Positions 1-7,878 of a stretch of 56,760 nt of DNA are shown piece after piece (the stretch's first letter is position 1; each line of letters starts with the position of its first letter). The stretch is from Micromonospora endophytica. Lineage in GTDB: Bacteria > Actinomycetota > Actinomycetes > Mycobacteriales > Micromonosporaceae. The position numbers and the translations under genes were made by a program. The DNA lies in assembly GCF_003236305.1 (NCBI RefSeq), contig NZ_POTX01000007.1, positions 1-56,760 of the forward strand, written 5' to 3'. Below the pieces are notes generated by a model. The model was not told where the DNA came from, did not search any database, and saw nothing but the letters and a program-made list of their open reading frames with translations.

Positions 1-1182
1 GGGTGAACCGGTCGGCTTCGGCGAGCCCGTCGGGGTGGGTTCGCCGGAGGGCGGCGGGTCGAGGCCGATCCGGCCCAGCGGCACCTGGGCCAACCCGAGC
101 AGTGCCTGGGCGGTGGCCCGACGCCACTGGTCCCGGAAGTTCTCGCCGATCCCGTTCGTGACCGCCTCGGCCAGGGTGGCGGCGTGGTAGGCGATGGCAC
201 CGGCCTCCGCTGCCGCGGCGCCCCCGTTGCCGGCGGTGAGCTGCAACGCCGCCAGGGCCTGCGCGGCCCGCGCCGCCTCGGCGTCGCGTCCGGCCGCGGC
301 CAGTGCCTGCCCGGCCAGTCCGGTGCTGTTGGAGTTCGCGCCGCTCGTCGGTCCCGATCCGCCGAACGATCCGTCGGCGCCCTGCTGCGCCACCAGCCAG
401 TCCGCGCCGCGCTGCGCCGCCTCGTCGGCACCTGTGGCGTCGCTCGCGAGCAGTGCCTGCACCGCCATCGCGGTCGAGTCGACGTCGAGCGTGGCGTTGC
501 GTTGGGCGTCGCAGGACGCCGACGGCGCGCCGTCGGCGTCGGGATAGAGCCGGAAGCCACCCACCGCGCACTGCTGCCGGATCAGGAAGTCGACGCTCTC
601 CTGCGGTACGCCACCGCTGCGGACCAGACCCAGGACAGCAAAGGACTGGTCGAAGGTGTTGCTCGGATCCGAGCCACTTTCCGCGGTGGTGCGGCTGGTG
701 ATCCGACCGTGCTGGTGACCGCTGTCCGCCCCGGCGATCAGGCTCAGGGTCTCCGCACGCAGGTCCCAACCGCCGAAATCAGTGGGGTCGGCGCCGACGG
801 CGGAGGCGACGTAGAGCAGCTTCGCGGTGGCACCGCCGTCGGTGAAGCCCGTGATGCCCCAGTCGTCGTAGCTGTTGTAGGACCGGACGTGCGCCGCGAT
901 CTGGGCCGTCGCCGCCTGCCGGGTCGAGCCGGCCACCCCGGTGGCCGCGAGGGCGATCGCCCCGTCGATGCTCAACCCCCAGTCCGCGCCACCGAACGGG
1001 CCCGGCAGCACCCCGTCGGCGTACTCGCCGGCGAGCCAGCGCGCGGCGTCACGCGCAGCGGCGGTGTGGGGCGGGGATGGCGCGGCGACCCCGCCGAGGG
1101 GTGTGGCCGCGATGACGGCGAGCGCCGTGGCGGTGGCGACGCCGAGACCGACGCCGACGCGCCGGAGTGCAAAGGTGGGCAT
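1..1182 (-). CDS. Exported alpha/alpha-barrel (prenyltransferase/squalene oxidase repeat) protein, C-terminus beyond window
   Basis: This is the 5' 394 codons of a gene that leaves the window on the left without a stop. The ATG at 1182 follows a GAAAGG ribosome site. Residues 1-35 form a signal peptide with basic residues and then a hydrophobic run. The body is made of helical-hairpin repeats of the terpene-cyclase/prenyltransferase type, with blocks such as VDSTAMAVQALLAS and NSNSTGLAGQAL. The last visible residues are a Pro/Ser/Thr/Gly linker, which suggests a following membrane or wall anchor. It lacks the DxDD-type acidic motif expected of a real cyclase. It is the third gene behind the cobalamin riboswitch at about 2.9-3.05 kb. 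By fold it matches the alpha domain of transcobalamin/intrinsic factor, so I infer cobalamin capture at the cell surface. Confidence 0.75.
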   Translation of the reverse strand, partial: MPTFALRRVGVGLGVATATALAVIAATPLGGVAAPSPPHTAAARDAARWLAGEYADGVLPGPFGGADWGLSIDGAIALAATGVAGSTRQAATAQIAAHVRSYNSYDDWGITGFTDGGATAKLLYVASAVGADPTDFGGWDLRAETLSLIAGADSGHQHGRITSRTTAESGSDPSNTFDQSFAVLGLVRSGGVPQESVDFLIRQQCAVGGFRLYPDADGAPSASCDAQRNATLDVDSTAMAVQALLASDATGADEAAQRGADWLVAQQGADGSFGGSGPTSGANSNSTGLAGQALAAAGRDAEAARAAQALAALQLTAGNGGAAAAEAGAIAYHAATLAEAVTNGIGENFRDQWRRATAQALLGLAQVPLGRIGLDPPPSGEPTPTGSPKPTGSP

Positions 1183-1242
1183 GAGGGGTGCCTTTCGCAG
1201 AGCGGTCGGTGAAAGCTCTGGGTTCCGGTCGACACCGGCAGG

Positions 1243-1731
1243 TCAGGGGGCGGTGATGCTGGGTGCCGCACCGGCACCGAAGGACCAGCCCTCGACGCTG
1301 CCGGGGGCCGGGTCGTAGCTGCCCGCTCCCAGCGTGCTGTAGGTCCAGGCGGCACCGCTGCCGGAGGCGTGCCAGTACGACCAGTACGCACTGGCCGGCG
1401 GAGTGTTGATGCAGGGTTCGGTCGCGGCGGTCGGCTGCCCGTTGATCCGGCAGACGAAGGCCAACCCCCACCGTTGGGTACCGGCCACGGTGAAACCGGC
1501 GCCCTGGATGGCGGCCAGCCCGGTGGCCGGGTCACCGAGCGCGCAGCCGACCTGGACACCGCCGCCGAGCGGGCCGTAGTCGACCACCACTGTCACCCCG
1601 GACGTCCCGGTGCAGGCGGCGGCCTGCGCGGCTGGTGGAGACGGTTCGGCAGCGATCAGCCCGACGGCGACGACAGCCGCCGCCACGATGCTCGCGAGCC
1701 ACCGACGGACGGGATTATGGACACGGGACAT
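1243..1731 (-). CDS. Small exported protein, SCO2322/DUF4430-like, possible transcobalamin beta-domain counterpart
   Basis: The gene encodes 162 residues. The ATG at 1731 has AAGGAG six bases upstream; a GTG at 1737 is in frame but too close to that site. A signal peptide (basic start, hydrophobic residues about 14-30, cleavage near AQAA) precedes a compact domain of about 130 residues. Four Cys (about 40, 60, 93, 104) could form two disulfides. Aromatic residues are concentrated at WSYWHA. It lies between the two alpha/alpha-barrel genes, 36 bases after the upstream one and 60 before the next, so one transcript is likely. The resemblance to DUF4430/transcobalamin beta-type domains is from memory and modest. 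The riboswitch and neighbours make a cobalamin-binding role plausible. Confidence 0.6.
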   Translation of the reverse strand: MSRVHNPVRRWLASIVAAAVVAVGLIAAEPSPPAAQAAACTGTSGVTVVVDYGPLGGGVQVGCALGDPATGLAAIQGAGFTVAGTQRWGLAFVCRINGQPTAATEPCINTPPASAYWSYWHASGSGAAWTYSTLGAGSYDPAPGSVEGWSFGAGAAPSITAP

Positions 1732-1767
1732 GAGCACTCCTTCGGGTGGAACGAGATCTGTCGCCGG

Positions 1768-2811
1768 TCAGTGGCAGGGAAAGGTGGGAGCGCCGGTGGT
1801 CGCGGTGGCGCGGGAAAGCTCTGCGTATCCGGTGCCGGTCAGCCCGAGAACGGCCTGGGCGGTGGCCCGGGTGGCGGTAGCGGGGTCGAAGACGCCGCCG
1901 TCGAAGTCGACAGCGCCCCGATCGACTACCGGTGCGGCGCAGCCGACCTGCAGACCGGCCAGGAACACCCGGGCCCGCGCCCAGGCCAGCGGTCGTCCAC
2001 CGGCGCGCAGCGCCTGCGCCGCCAGACCGGTGCTGTTGGCGTTCGCGGTCCCGTCCGCGTTGGTGAATCCACCGTCAGCACGCTGCACGGAAACCAACCA
2101 GCCCAGCCCAGCCGCGGCATCGGCCCACCGGCCGGCGGCCCGCAACGCCTGTACCGCGACGGCGGTGGCGTCCACCTCGGAGACACAGACCGGCTGCGCC
2201 GGCAGCAGCGGATAACCGCCGTCCGGGCACCGGGTGCCGGCCAGCCATTCGGCGGCGACCGCCGGCACACCCTGCGCGCTGCGGTTCAACGCGAGAATGG
2301 CGAAGGACTGGCTGAACGCGTTGCTGAAGTCACCCCACGCCGACAGGTCGGCGAACCGGCCACCGGGCGACTGGAGCGACCGCAGCCGGGCGATGAGATC
2401 CACTCCCCCGACGTCGGTCGGGTCGCCGCCACGCACCGCGACGGCGAGGGCCAGCTTGGCGGTCGCGCCGGCGTACGCCTCGGTGACACCGTCACCGACG
2501 TACCCGTCCCGGACGTCCGGCCGGGTCACCCAGGCCAGCGCCCGCGCGCCGAAATCGTCGGCGACATCCGCGGCGGCGAACGCGAAGACCGCATCGAGGG
2601 CCAACCCCTGGTCCGGGTACGCGACGCCGTCGAAGACGGCCTCGAAGCGTTCCCCGTCGACAAGGTGGCGGGCCAACCAGCCAGCGGCCGCGTCCGCGCG
2701 GACGGCACCGGCCGGAACGGGGGCGGCTGCCGCCGGGGTGACGAGTGTGAGGGCGGCGAGCATGCCGCAGAGCAGAGCGGGCAGGCGGTGCCGGCTCAGG
2801 CGAACGACCAT
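1768..2811 (-). CDS. Exported prenyltransferase/squalene oxidase repeat protein (alpha/alpha barrel)
   Basis: This 347-residue protein is the first gene of the riboswitch operon. Its ATG at 2811 follows GGAAAGG. Residues 1-30 are a signal peptide ending in AAAAP. The rest is helical repeats with QRADGGFTNADGT and NANSTGLAAQALR, the same blocks as in the gene at 1-1182, so the two are paralogues. This copy has no C-terminal linker and is probably secreted freely. No DxDD or QW-type catalytic signature of squalene cyclases is visible. The fold is the one used by the alpha domain of intrinsic factor and transcobalamin, and the riboswitch 100 bases upstream supports a role in vitamin B12 acquisition. 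An enzymatic role on terpenoids cannot be excluded but is less likely. Confidence 0.75.
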   Translation of the reverse strand: MVVRLSRHRLPALLCGMLAALTLVTPAAAAPVPAGAVRADAAAGWLARHLVDGERFEAVFDGVAYPDQGLALDAVFAFAAADVADDFGARALAWVTRPDVRDGYVGDGVTEAYAGATAKLALAVAVRGGDPTDVGGVDLIARLRSLQSPGGRFADLSAWGDFSNAFSQSFAILALNRSAQGVPAVAAEWLAGTRCPDGGYPLLPAQPVCVSEVDATAVAVQALRAAGRWADAAAGLGWLVSVQRADGGFTNADGTANANSTGLAAQALRAGGRPLAWARARVFLAGLQVGCAAPVVDRGAVDFDGGVFDPATATRATAQAVLGLTGTGYAELSRATATTGAPTFPCH

Positions 2812-2904
2812 CGGAAGCGCCTTTCCGGCCCGGCGGTCGTCAGAAACCCGACCCGCCCCGGCGGTGCCGTGGCTGGCCGGCCTCCGACCCGTGGGCCACG
2901 ACGG

Positions 2905-3045
2905 GTGAGGAGCAGGAAATCGCGGGTACGGCAGGTATTCGGGCTCGCCACCAGGAATGACCCCGGCGGCCTACCGTTGCGGGCCAGCGCCGGACTTCGA
3001 CCGGACTTCCCCCGCACGCACACGCGGCTGTTCAGTTGTCGCGCC
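2905..3045 (-). promoter_or_regulatory. Cobalamin (AdoCbl) riboswitch
   Basis: Read on the minus strand, the block has the conserved core of B12 riboswitches: GGGGGAAGTCCGGT, then AAGTCCGGCGCTGGCCCGCAA (trimmed), then a B12-box-like GAGCCCGAATACCTGCCGT at about 2931-2949. It lies in the leader of the three-gene operon starting at 2811. Downstream of the aptamer, ACCCGT and ACGGGT can pair around CGTGGCCC (about 2888-2909) and may form the expression platform. High cobalamin would be expected to lower expression of the operon. The aptamer edges are approximate. Confidence 0.88.
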
Positions 3046-3140
3046 AGTCTCGTCCGCCCACCCGAGCACTGTCAATCCGTCACCCTGCACCACGTGCCGC
3101 GCCCACCGCAGCCAAGCGGACGCCCACCGCGATAGCCCCC

Positions 3141-3160
3141 GGGGGGAGCCGGCTCCCCCC
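3141..3160. repeat. Perfect 20-bp GC palindrome
   Basis: GGGGGGAGCC is followed directly by GGCTCCCCCC. It lies between the 5' end of the riboswitch transcript and the plus-strand hydrolase gene. It could insulate the divergent promoters or act as an operator. Apart from this and the riboswitch, I see nothing else in 2812-3227. Confidence 0.6.
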
Positions 3161-3227
3161 GCAGTGGGAGTCGCATCTAGCGCCTGAGCAGGATGCGTTC
3201 GACCGATGACTCCACGAACATGTAAAT

Positions 3228-4484
3228 ATGTCTAGTATCTTTCGGACACTGAAGAGCGTGGCCACCAGCGTCACGCTGGTGGCCACGATCGCTGTCGTAC
3301 CCGCATCCGCCGCCGCGCAGCCCGACGCGTCCGCCGGCGGTCTGGATCGCGCCGAGTTGCGCGCCGCACTCGCCGCGGTGCCCGAAGCCGGCGCGCCAGG
3401 CGCGCTGGCCGCCGTGCGCGACGGCCGGCACGAGTGGCGTGACGCCGCCGGCCAGGCTTTCCTGACCAAGCCCCAACCGATGAAGCCCGAGATGCGGCAC
3501 CGCATCGGCAGCATCACCAAGACGTTCATCGCCACCACCGTGCTCCAGCTCGTCGACGAGGGCCGGCTGGGCCTCGACGACCCGATCGGCACGTGGCTGC
3601 CCGACCTCGTGCCGGGTGAACCCGGTGCCCAGGTCACCGTCCGGATGCTGCTGAACCACACGAGCGGCATCGGCAACTACACCAACGCGATGATCGACTC
3701 GTACGCGGCGATCAACCGGATGCAGGTCACCACGTACGCTCCGGCGGACCTGGTCGCCATGGGCCTGGCCATGCCGCCGACAAACGCCCCCGGCGCCCGC
3801 TTCAGCTACTCGAACACCAACTACCTCCTGGCCGGACTGTTGATCGAAAAGGTCACTGGCAACGGTGCGGCGGCCGAGGTGCAGCGGCGTATCCTGCGGC
3901 CACTGAAGCTCACCGGAACCTCCTTCCCCGGCACCGATCCGACGATCCGAGGCCCGCACGGTGGCGCCTACTTCGCCTCGTTCGGGGCCCGCGACCTCAG
4001 CGAGTTCAACATGAGCTGGGCGTGGACGGCAGGCGAGATGATCTCCACCACGGCGGACCTGAACACGTTCTTCCGGGCGCTGCTCCGCGGCGACCTGCTC
4101 AGCCAGGCCACCCTCGACGAGATGCTCGACGTGGTGCCGATGCTGCCGGACCTGCCCGAAGCCGCCGGCTACGGCCTCGGCATCTACTCGCTGCGGACCC
4201 CGTGCGGTGAGTTCTGGGGCCACGATGGAGCGGTCATCGGCCACCTGACGTACTCGCTGCACAGCCGGGACGGTACTCGCCAGGTGTCGTCCGGGATCAA
4301 CCTCAGCCACTACCAGATCGGTCTGCCTGATCCGCACCCGATCGACATCGCCTGGCAGACGTTCCTGCTCACCGCGATGTGCCCGACCAGCGAGACGAAC
4401 AGCCGCTCGGCCGAGGCAGTGCCGCAGCAGCTGCCCAGCGTGACCCGGATGCCGGGCAACGAGGCAACGGTGACGCTGCCCTGA
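3228..4484 (+). CDS. Secreted serine hydrolase, class C beta-lactamase / D-alanyl-D-alanine carboxypeptidase family
   Basis: The protein has 418 residues. A signal peptide spans about 1-29 (ending ASAAAQ). The penicillin-recognising serine enzyme motifs are in order: SITK at 95-98 (nucleophile Ser95, Lys98), YSN at 194-196 and HDG at 332-334, with matching spacing for the family. The substrate may be a peptidoglycan stem peptide, a D-amino-acid peptide or an ester; sequence alone cannot separate these. The ATG at 3228 has no clear Shine-Dalgarno sequence and the upstream DNA is locally AT-rich, so a leaderless or weakly initiated transcript is possible. The gene stands alone and ends in a strong hairpin at 4516-4551. 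Confidence 0.88.
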   Translation: MSSIFRTLKSVATSVTLVATIAVVPASAAAQPDASAGGLDRAELRAALAAVPEAGAPGALAAVRDGRHEWRDAAGQAFLTKPQPMKPEMRHRIGSITKTFIATTVLQLVDEGRLGLDDPIGTWLPDLVPGEPGAQVTVRMLLNHTSGIGNYTNAMIDSYAAINRMQVTTYAPADLVAMGLAMPPTNAPGARFSYSNTNYLLAGLLIEKVTGNGAAAEVQRRILRPLKLTGTSFPGTDPTIRGPHGGAYFASFGARDLSEFNMSWAWTAGEMISTTADLNTFFRALLRGDLLSQATLDEMLDVVPMLPDLPEAAGYGLGIYSLRTPCGEFWGHDGAVIGHLTYSLHSRDGTRQVSSGINLSHYQIGLPDPHPIDIAWQTFLLTAMCPTSETNSRSAEAVPQQLPSVTRMPGNEATVTLP

Positions 4485-4515
4485 CCTGCCCGGACCGCCG
4501 GCCGGTCCCCGCCGT

Positions 4516-4551
4516 GATCCCCTGAGCGGATGCTGATCCGCTCAGGGGATC
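4516..4551. terminator. Perfect 16-bp stem hairpin, bidirectional terminator
   Basis: GATCCCCTGAGCGGAT and its exact complement flank a GCTG loop. It sits between the convergent genes ending at 4484 (+) and 4584 (-). There is no U-tract, as is common in actinobacterial terminators. Confidence 0.75.
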
Positions 4552-4583
4552 CGCTGGCCGGCGCGACCGGGTTCTCGCCACGT

Positions 4584-5300
4584 TCAGGGCTGTGCCTGCC
4601 GGACCTGCTCGAAGTGGAACTCGCGGATGAAGCAGTCCCGCGGCTGACCGACGGCGAAGAGCACACAGTCGACGACCGACCGCGCGGTGAGGTCGTGCTC
4701 CGCCTGCCGGGGCCCCTGTTGCACGAAGTCCGGTGGAAAAAGTGAGATCACGCGGATCCCCGCCGGCCGCAGCCGGTACGACAGGATCTCCGCCAGCCCG
4801 GCGTGGGCGTGTTTGGCGGCGTAGAACGCGGGATGCGCCGCCGAGCGGTGGTGCCCCGTCTCGCCGCAGGCGGAGATCATGTTGACGATGTCGGGCCGCG
4901 TCGACGCCCGCAGCAGCGGCAGCAGATGCCTGGTCACCAACATCGTGCCGGTGCCACCCGCCGCCAGCACCACTTCGATCTCGCCGTCCGTGGCGTCACC
5001 CAGATCGCTGCCGTCGAGATAGGACGCGCCGTTGTTGACGAGCACATCGAGATGGTCCGTCCGGTCGGCCAGCGCGGCGGCGAACGTCCGCACGGAATGC
5101 GGCACGGCGAGGTCGCAACGGAACGCCTCCGCCTGACCCGGCCCCCGCCTGTTGATCACGTCCGCGACGTGCTCGGCTGCGGAGAGGTCGCGGGCCGACA
5201 GGAAGACCTGTGCGCCACGCTCGGCGAAGGCCTCGGCCAGGAGTCGTCCCGTGTCACGCGCGGCGCCGGTGATGGCGACCCGCAGGCCGTCAAGATTCAT
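4584..5300 (-). CDS. SDR-family protein with catalytic Tyr replaced by Phe
   Basis: The protein has 238 residues from the ATG at 5300; a GTG at 5306 is also in frame. The Rossmann nucleotide-binding motif TGAARDTG is at 11-18, and NNGAS at 89-93 matches the NNAG structural motif. The active-site segment reads FYAAKHA, so aligning it with YxxxK puts Phe159 at the catalytic Tyr and keeps Lys163. This suggests a non-classical or inactive reductase, or a shift in which Tyr160 is used. The gene is monocistronic and diverges from the secreted protein gene at 5430. The substrate is unknown. Confidence 0.8.
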   Translation of the reverse strand: MNLDGLRVAITGAARDTGRLLAEAFAERGAQVFLSARDLSAAEHVADVINRRGPGQAEAFRCDLAVPHSVRTFAAALADRTDHLDVLVNNGASYLDGSDLGDATDGEIEVVLAAGGTGTMLVTRHLLPLLRASTRPDIVNMISACGETGHHRSAAHPAFYAAKHAHAGLAEILSYRLRPAGIRVISLFPPDFVQQGPRQAEHDLTARSVVDCVLFAVGQPRDCFIREFHFEQVRQAQP

Positions 5301-5325
5301 GACCACAGGGAAACACCTGCACCCA

Positions 5326-5400
5326 GGTTGAGGTCAACCGGGCCTGCGGGAAAGCCTTGACGCGCCGACGCCCATCACACACTGTCAATTTATATCGACA
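5326..5400. promoter_or_regulatory. Two dyad-symmetric elements in a divergent promoter region
   Basis: GGTTGAGGTCAACC (5326-5339) is a perfect 6-bp-arm dyad. TGTCAATTTATATCGACA (5383-5400) is a near-palindrome in a locally AT-rich stretch. They lie between the divergent genes at 5300 (-) and 5430 (+), and are candidate operators. The cognate regulator is not evident. Confidence 0.4.
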
Positions 5401-5429
5401 ATCTCCAATGCAATGGCACGGGAGGACTG

Positions 5430-5981
5430 ATGAAGGGCTTCGCCACCACCGTCTCTGCGGCCCTGCTACTACTGACCACGGGCAGCGCGCCCTACGCCCC
5501 GCCAGCGGCCGACGCACCCTGCACCGGGCAGATCCACGCGAACCCGGGGTTCGAACGCGGCACCACCGGCTGGACCGCCGGCCCCCGCATCATCGTGCTC
5601 GGTGACCCGACCCGGCCGGCGCACAGCGGCCGCGCGTACGCCACCTTCGCCGGGCTGGACGTGACGCACACCGACCTGCTGCGCACCACGGTCACGGTGC
5701 CGGCCGACTGCGAGCTGACGGTCCGCTTCTGGGTCCGGACCACCACCACGGAGATCAGTCGCGGCGACTACCTCAACGTCGGGCTGGCGGTCACCGGGAT
5801 CCCCCCGAAGACGAGATTCTCGTTGGCCTTCGACGGTGGGGCGCAGTGGCGGCAGTACAGCATGTCGACCGGGACGGCGACGACCGAGCGCACCGCGACC
5901 GTCAGTTTCCTCGCCAGCGAGACGGCCGGCAACGGCGTCACCGCCTTCGACGTCGACGACGTGACCTTCACGCTGAGCTGA
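5430..5981 (+). CDS. Secreted beta-sandwich protein, carbohydrate-binding-module-like
   Basis: The protein has 183 residues, with GGGAGG nine bases before the ATG. A signal peptide (MKGF plus hydrophobic residues to about 22) is followed by a single domain of about 150 residues. The domain opens with NPGFERGTTGW and closes with AFDVDDVTFTLS. Both are typical ends of CBM4/9-like jelly-roll domains, where NxGFE..W marks the first strand and D.V.. the last. There is no catalytic domain, so it is probably a stand-alone secreted binding protein for a glycan or similar ligand. Family assignment is by pattern only. Confidence 0.65.
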   Translation: MKGFATTVSAALLLLTTGSAPYAPPAADAPCTGQIHANPGFERGTTGWTAGPRIIVLGDPTRPAHSGRAYATFAGLDVTHTDLLRTTVTVPADCELTVRFWVRTTTTEISRGDYLNVGLAVTGIPPKTRFSLAFDGGAQWRQYSMSTGTATTERTATVSFLASETAGNGVTAFDVDDVTFTLS

Positions 5982-6005
5982 CCAGCGGAATTCGCCAGGT
6001 CGGGA

Positions 6006-6043
6006 AGCCAGGACACCACGCGCAGGAGCCAGGACACCACGCG
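6006..6043. repeat. Direct repeat, 17 bp, two copies with 21-bp period
   Basis: AGCCAGGACACCACGCG occurs at 6006-6022 and 6027-6043, just after the stop of the secreted protein gene. No function is apparent; slippage duplication is a sufficient explanation. Confidence 0.6.
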
Positions 6044-6088
6044 TAAAGCGTCCTAGGAAGACATCCTGGTCTGGTCGAGGGACCGGCC

Positions 6089-6117
6089 GGAGCGCTACCG
6101 GCGGGCGGTAGCGCTCC
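6089..6117. terminator. Hairpin terminator between convergent genes
   Basis: GGAGCGCTACC and GGTAGCGCTCC form an 11-bp stem around a 7-base loop. The stem includes the stop codon of the methyltransferase gene (6095-6097), so it terminates that gene tightly and may also stop the plus-strand transcript. Confidence 0.65.
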
Positions 6118-6949
6118 GCTGGCGTGCCGACTCGTACAGCACGACGGTCGCGGCGGTCGCCGCGTTCAGGGAGCTGGCGGCCCCGGACATCGGGATCCGG
6201 ACGAGCTGGTCGCAGGCCGCACGCCAACCGGAGCTGAGACCCGTGGTCTCGTTGCCGATCAGGGTCAGCGTGGGTCGGGTGAAGTCGTACTCGGCGACGT
6301 CCCGTGCACCGTGCTCATCGGTTCCCACGATGCTCATGCCGATGCCGTCGGCGCGGACGTCGGCGACCCAGGACAGCACGGCCTGGTGTGCGGGCACCCG
6401 GACCACGGGTAGCGCGAACAGCGAACCGGTGCTCGCCCGGACCGCCTTCGGGTCGTACACATCGGCGGCATGGCCGGTGACGATGACGCCGGAGGCACCG
6501 AAGGCGTCCGCGGACCGGACCAGGGTCCCGATGTTGCCGGGGCTGGTGGGCCGGTCGAAGACGACGGTGTGCATGGTCGGCCCGACCGGGATGCGGCTCA
6601 GGTCGTCCGCCGGCAACGCGACCACGGCCAGCAGCTCGGGAACGCTCTCCGCCTTACCTCCCAGCTCGTGCATCAGATCCCGGGAGACGGCGACCTTCTC
6701 GGCCCGGACCGTGTCCAGGACCTCACGGGCCCAGCTCGACAGCTGAGCGCTGCTGTCGTAGAGCAACTCCCGGATCTGCCAGCCGTGTTCGACGGCCATG
6801 GCGATCGGGCGTACGCCCTGCACGAGGAACTCGCCGCGGCGCTGCCGCTTGTTCCGGTTGTGCAGGAGAGCTTCCCACTGCTGGAACCGCGCATTGCGGC
6901 CACTGACCCGCAGACCCACCGTCGCCCCCGCCTCCCGTACCTCGGTCAC
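6095..6949 (-). CDS. TrmH/SpoU-family RNA 2'-O-methyltransferase
   Basis: The protein has 284 residues from GTG 6949. A GTG at 6919, preceded by GGGAGG, is an alternative that would remove ten residues. The N-terminal substrate-binding domain contains NARFQQWEALL and FLVQGVRPI. The SpoU methylase domain has motif 1 (GNIGTLVRSADAFGA), motif 2 (LIGNETTGLS) and motif 3 (IPMSGAASSLNAATAATVVLYE), the last two forming the SAM-binding trefoil knot. The reaction is ribose methylation of rRNA or tRNA; the target base cannot be read from the sequence. The gene lies 20 bases after the dioxygenase gene on the same strand, so they may be co-transcribed. Confidence 0.9.
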   Translation of the reverse strand: MTEVREAGATVGLRVSGRNARFQQWEALLHNRNKRQRRGEFLVQGVRPIAMAVEHGWQIRELLYDSSAQLSSWAREVLDTVRAEKVAVSRDLMHELGGKAESVPELLAVVALPADDLSRIPVGPTMHTVVFDRPTSPGNIGTLVRSADAFGASGVIVTGHAADVYDPKAVRASTGSLFALPVVRVPAHQAVLSWVADVRADGIGMSIVGTDEHGARDVAEYDFTRPTLTLIGNETTGLSSGWRAACDQLVRIPMSGAASSLNAATAATVVLYESARQRSATARR

Positions 6950-6969
6950 CCGTGCCGCGACTGCCGCGG

Positions 6970-7782
6970 CTACCCGGCACTATCGTCGGTGCCACCTCCG
7001 TCCGTGGCGGCGGGGTCCAGTCCGAGACCTCGGCGGATCGCGATCTCCACAGGTGAGTACGCGCCGTCGGCCCGCTCCAGTTCGTACGGTACGGCCGGCA
7101 TCAGTGGCGGCTGGGCCAGGAAACGCGGCCTCGTCCCATGGTGCGGCTGCGCCGCGTGCACCAGGAACGGATGACACAGGAAGACGTCGCCCGGTGATCC
7201 GGTGGCGAGGGCGAGCGGCCGGTGGTCGGACGCCGCCACCAGTTCGGGCGCGAGGTCCAGCACGCTCGCCCCCTCCTCGCCGTACTTCTCCAGCACCTTC
7301 GGCACGTCGAGGTGTGAGCCGACCCGGATCCGGGTCGGGGCGTCCTCCTCGCCGACCTCGCTGAACAGGAACAGCATCAGCAGCGCCCGGTCCCGGGAGC
7401 GCACATTCGTGAAGTGCCAGGTCTCGCCCTCCGGCAGATAACTGCCCTCGATGTGCCAGCCCGCGTCGTTCGGCTCCTCGTGGTGCGGGAAGCGCAGCGG
7501 GAACGAACCAAGCGAGTAGCGGGGCTCCCAGCGTCCCGCGCCGACCAGCAGGTCGTACGCGTGATGGAGAAACGGCGAGTTGGGTGCGGCGGCGAACGGC
7601 CCCTGGGCCAATCCGCCCACCCAGTGCACGGGCTTCGTCCACGTCGCCGGGTCGTCCGGGTCGCAGCCCGTCTCCCGCCACAGCAGTCGCGCGCAGTCCG
7701 CGGCAACCCGCGGCGCGACAGCACCCTCCAGTTTCACGAAGCCGTCGCGAAGAAAGCGGGATACCAACGTCGTGTCGTCCAT
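6970..7782 (-). CDS. Phytanoyl-CoA dioxygenase (PhyH)-family Fe(II)/2-oxoglutarate oxygenase
   Basis: The protein has 270 residues. The facial-triad region reads WHIEGS, with His110 and Glu112 where the family normally has HxD. The distal His lies in CHPFLVHAAQPHHGTRPR, whose final Arg is placed to bind 2-oxoglutarate. It therefore looks like an active non-haem iron oxygenase with a Glu ligand. The substrate is unknown. It precedes the RNA methyltransferase gene by 20 bases, and nothing nearby points to a pathway. Confidence 0.82.
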   Translation of the reverse strand: MDDTTLVSRFLRDGFVKLEGAVAPRVAADCARLLWRETGCDPDDPATWTKPVHWVGGLAQGPFAAAPNSPFLHHAYDLLVGAGRWEPRYSLGSFPLRFPHHEEPNDAGWHIEGSYLPEGETWHFTNVRSRDRALLMLFLFSEVGEEDAPTRIRVGSHLDVPKVLEKYGEEGASVLDLAPELVAASDHRPLALATGSPGDVFLCHPFLVHAAQPHHGTRPRFLAQPPLMPAVPYELERADGAYSPVEIAIRRGLGLDPAATDGGGTDDSAG

Positions 7783-7878
7783 GCGCCCATGATCAGGTGA
7801 TCTCGGTGCCGACCACCCGACACTTCGCGCGCCACTTCTATCGGATGTGCGCCGAGGCGGCGCGAGAGGGGCCTGCGC

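Noticed and set aside
184..1212. 342-codon plus-strand open frame
   Set aside because: It is antisense to the exported alpha/alpha-barrel gene, has Arg/Gly-rich low-complexity content and no ribosome site. It is a high-GC shadow.
2796..3023. 75-codon minus-strand open frame beginning MCVRGKSGR
   Set aside because: It is the cobalamin riboswitch read as protein; the RNA motifs explain the conservation of the sequence.
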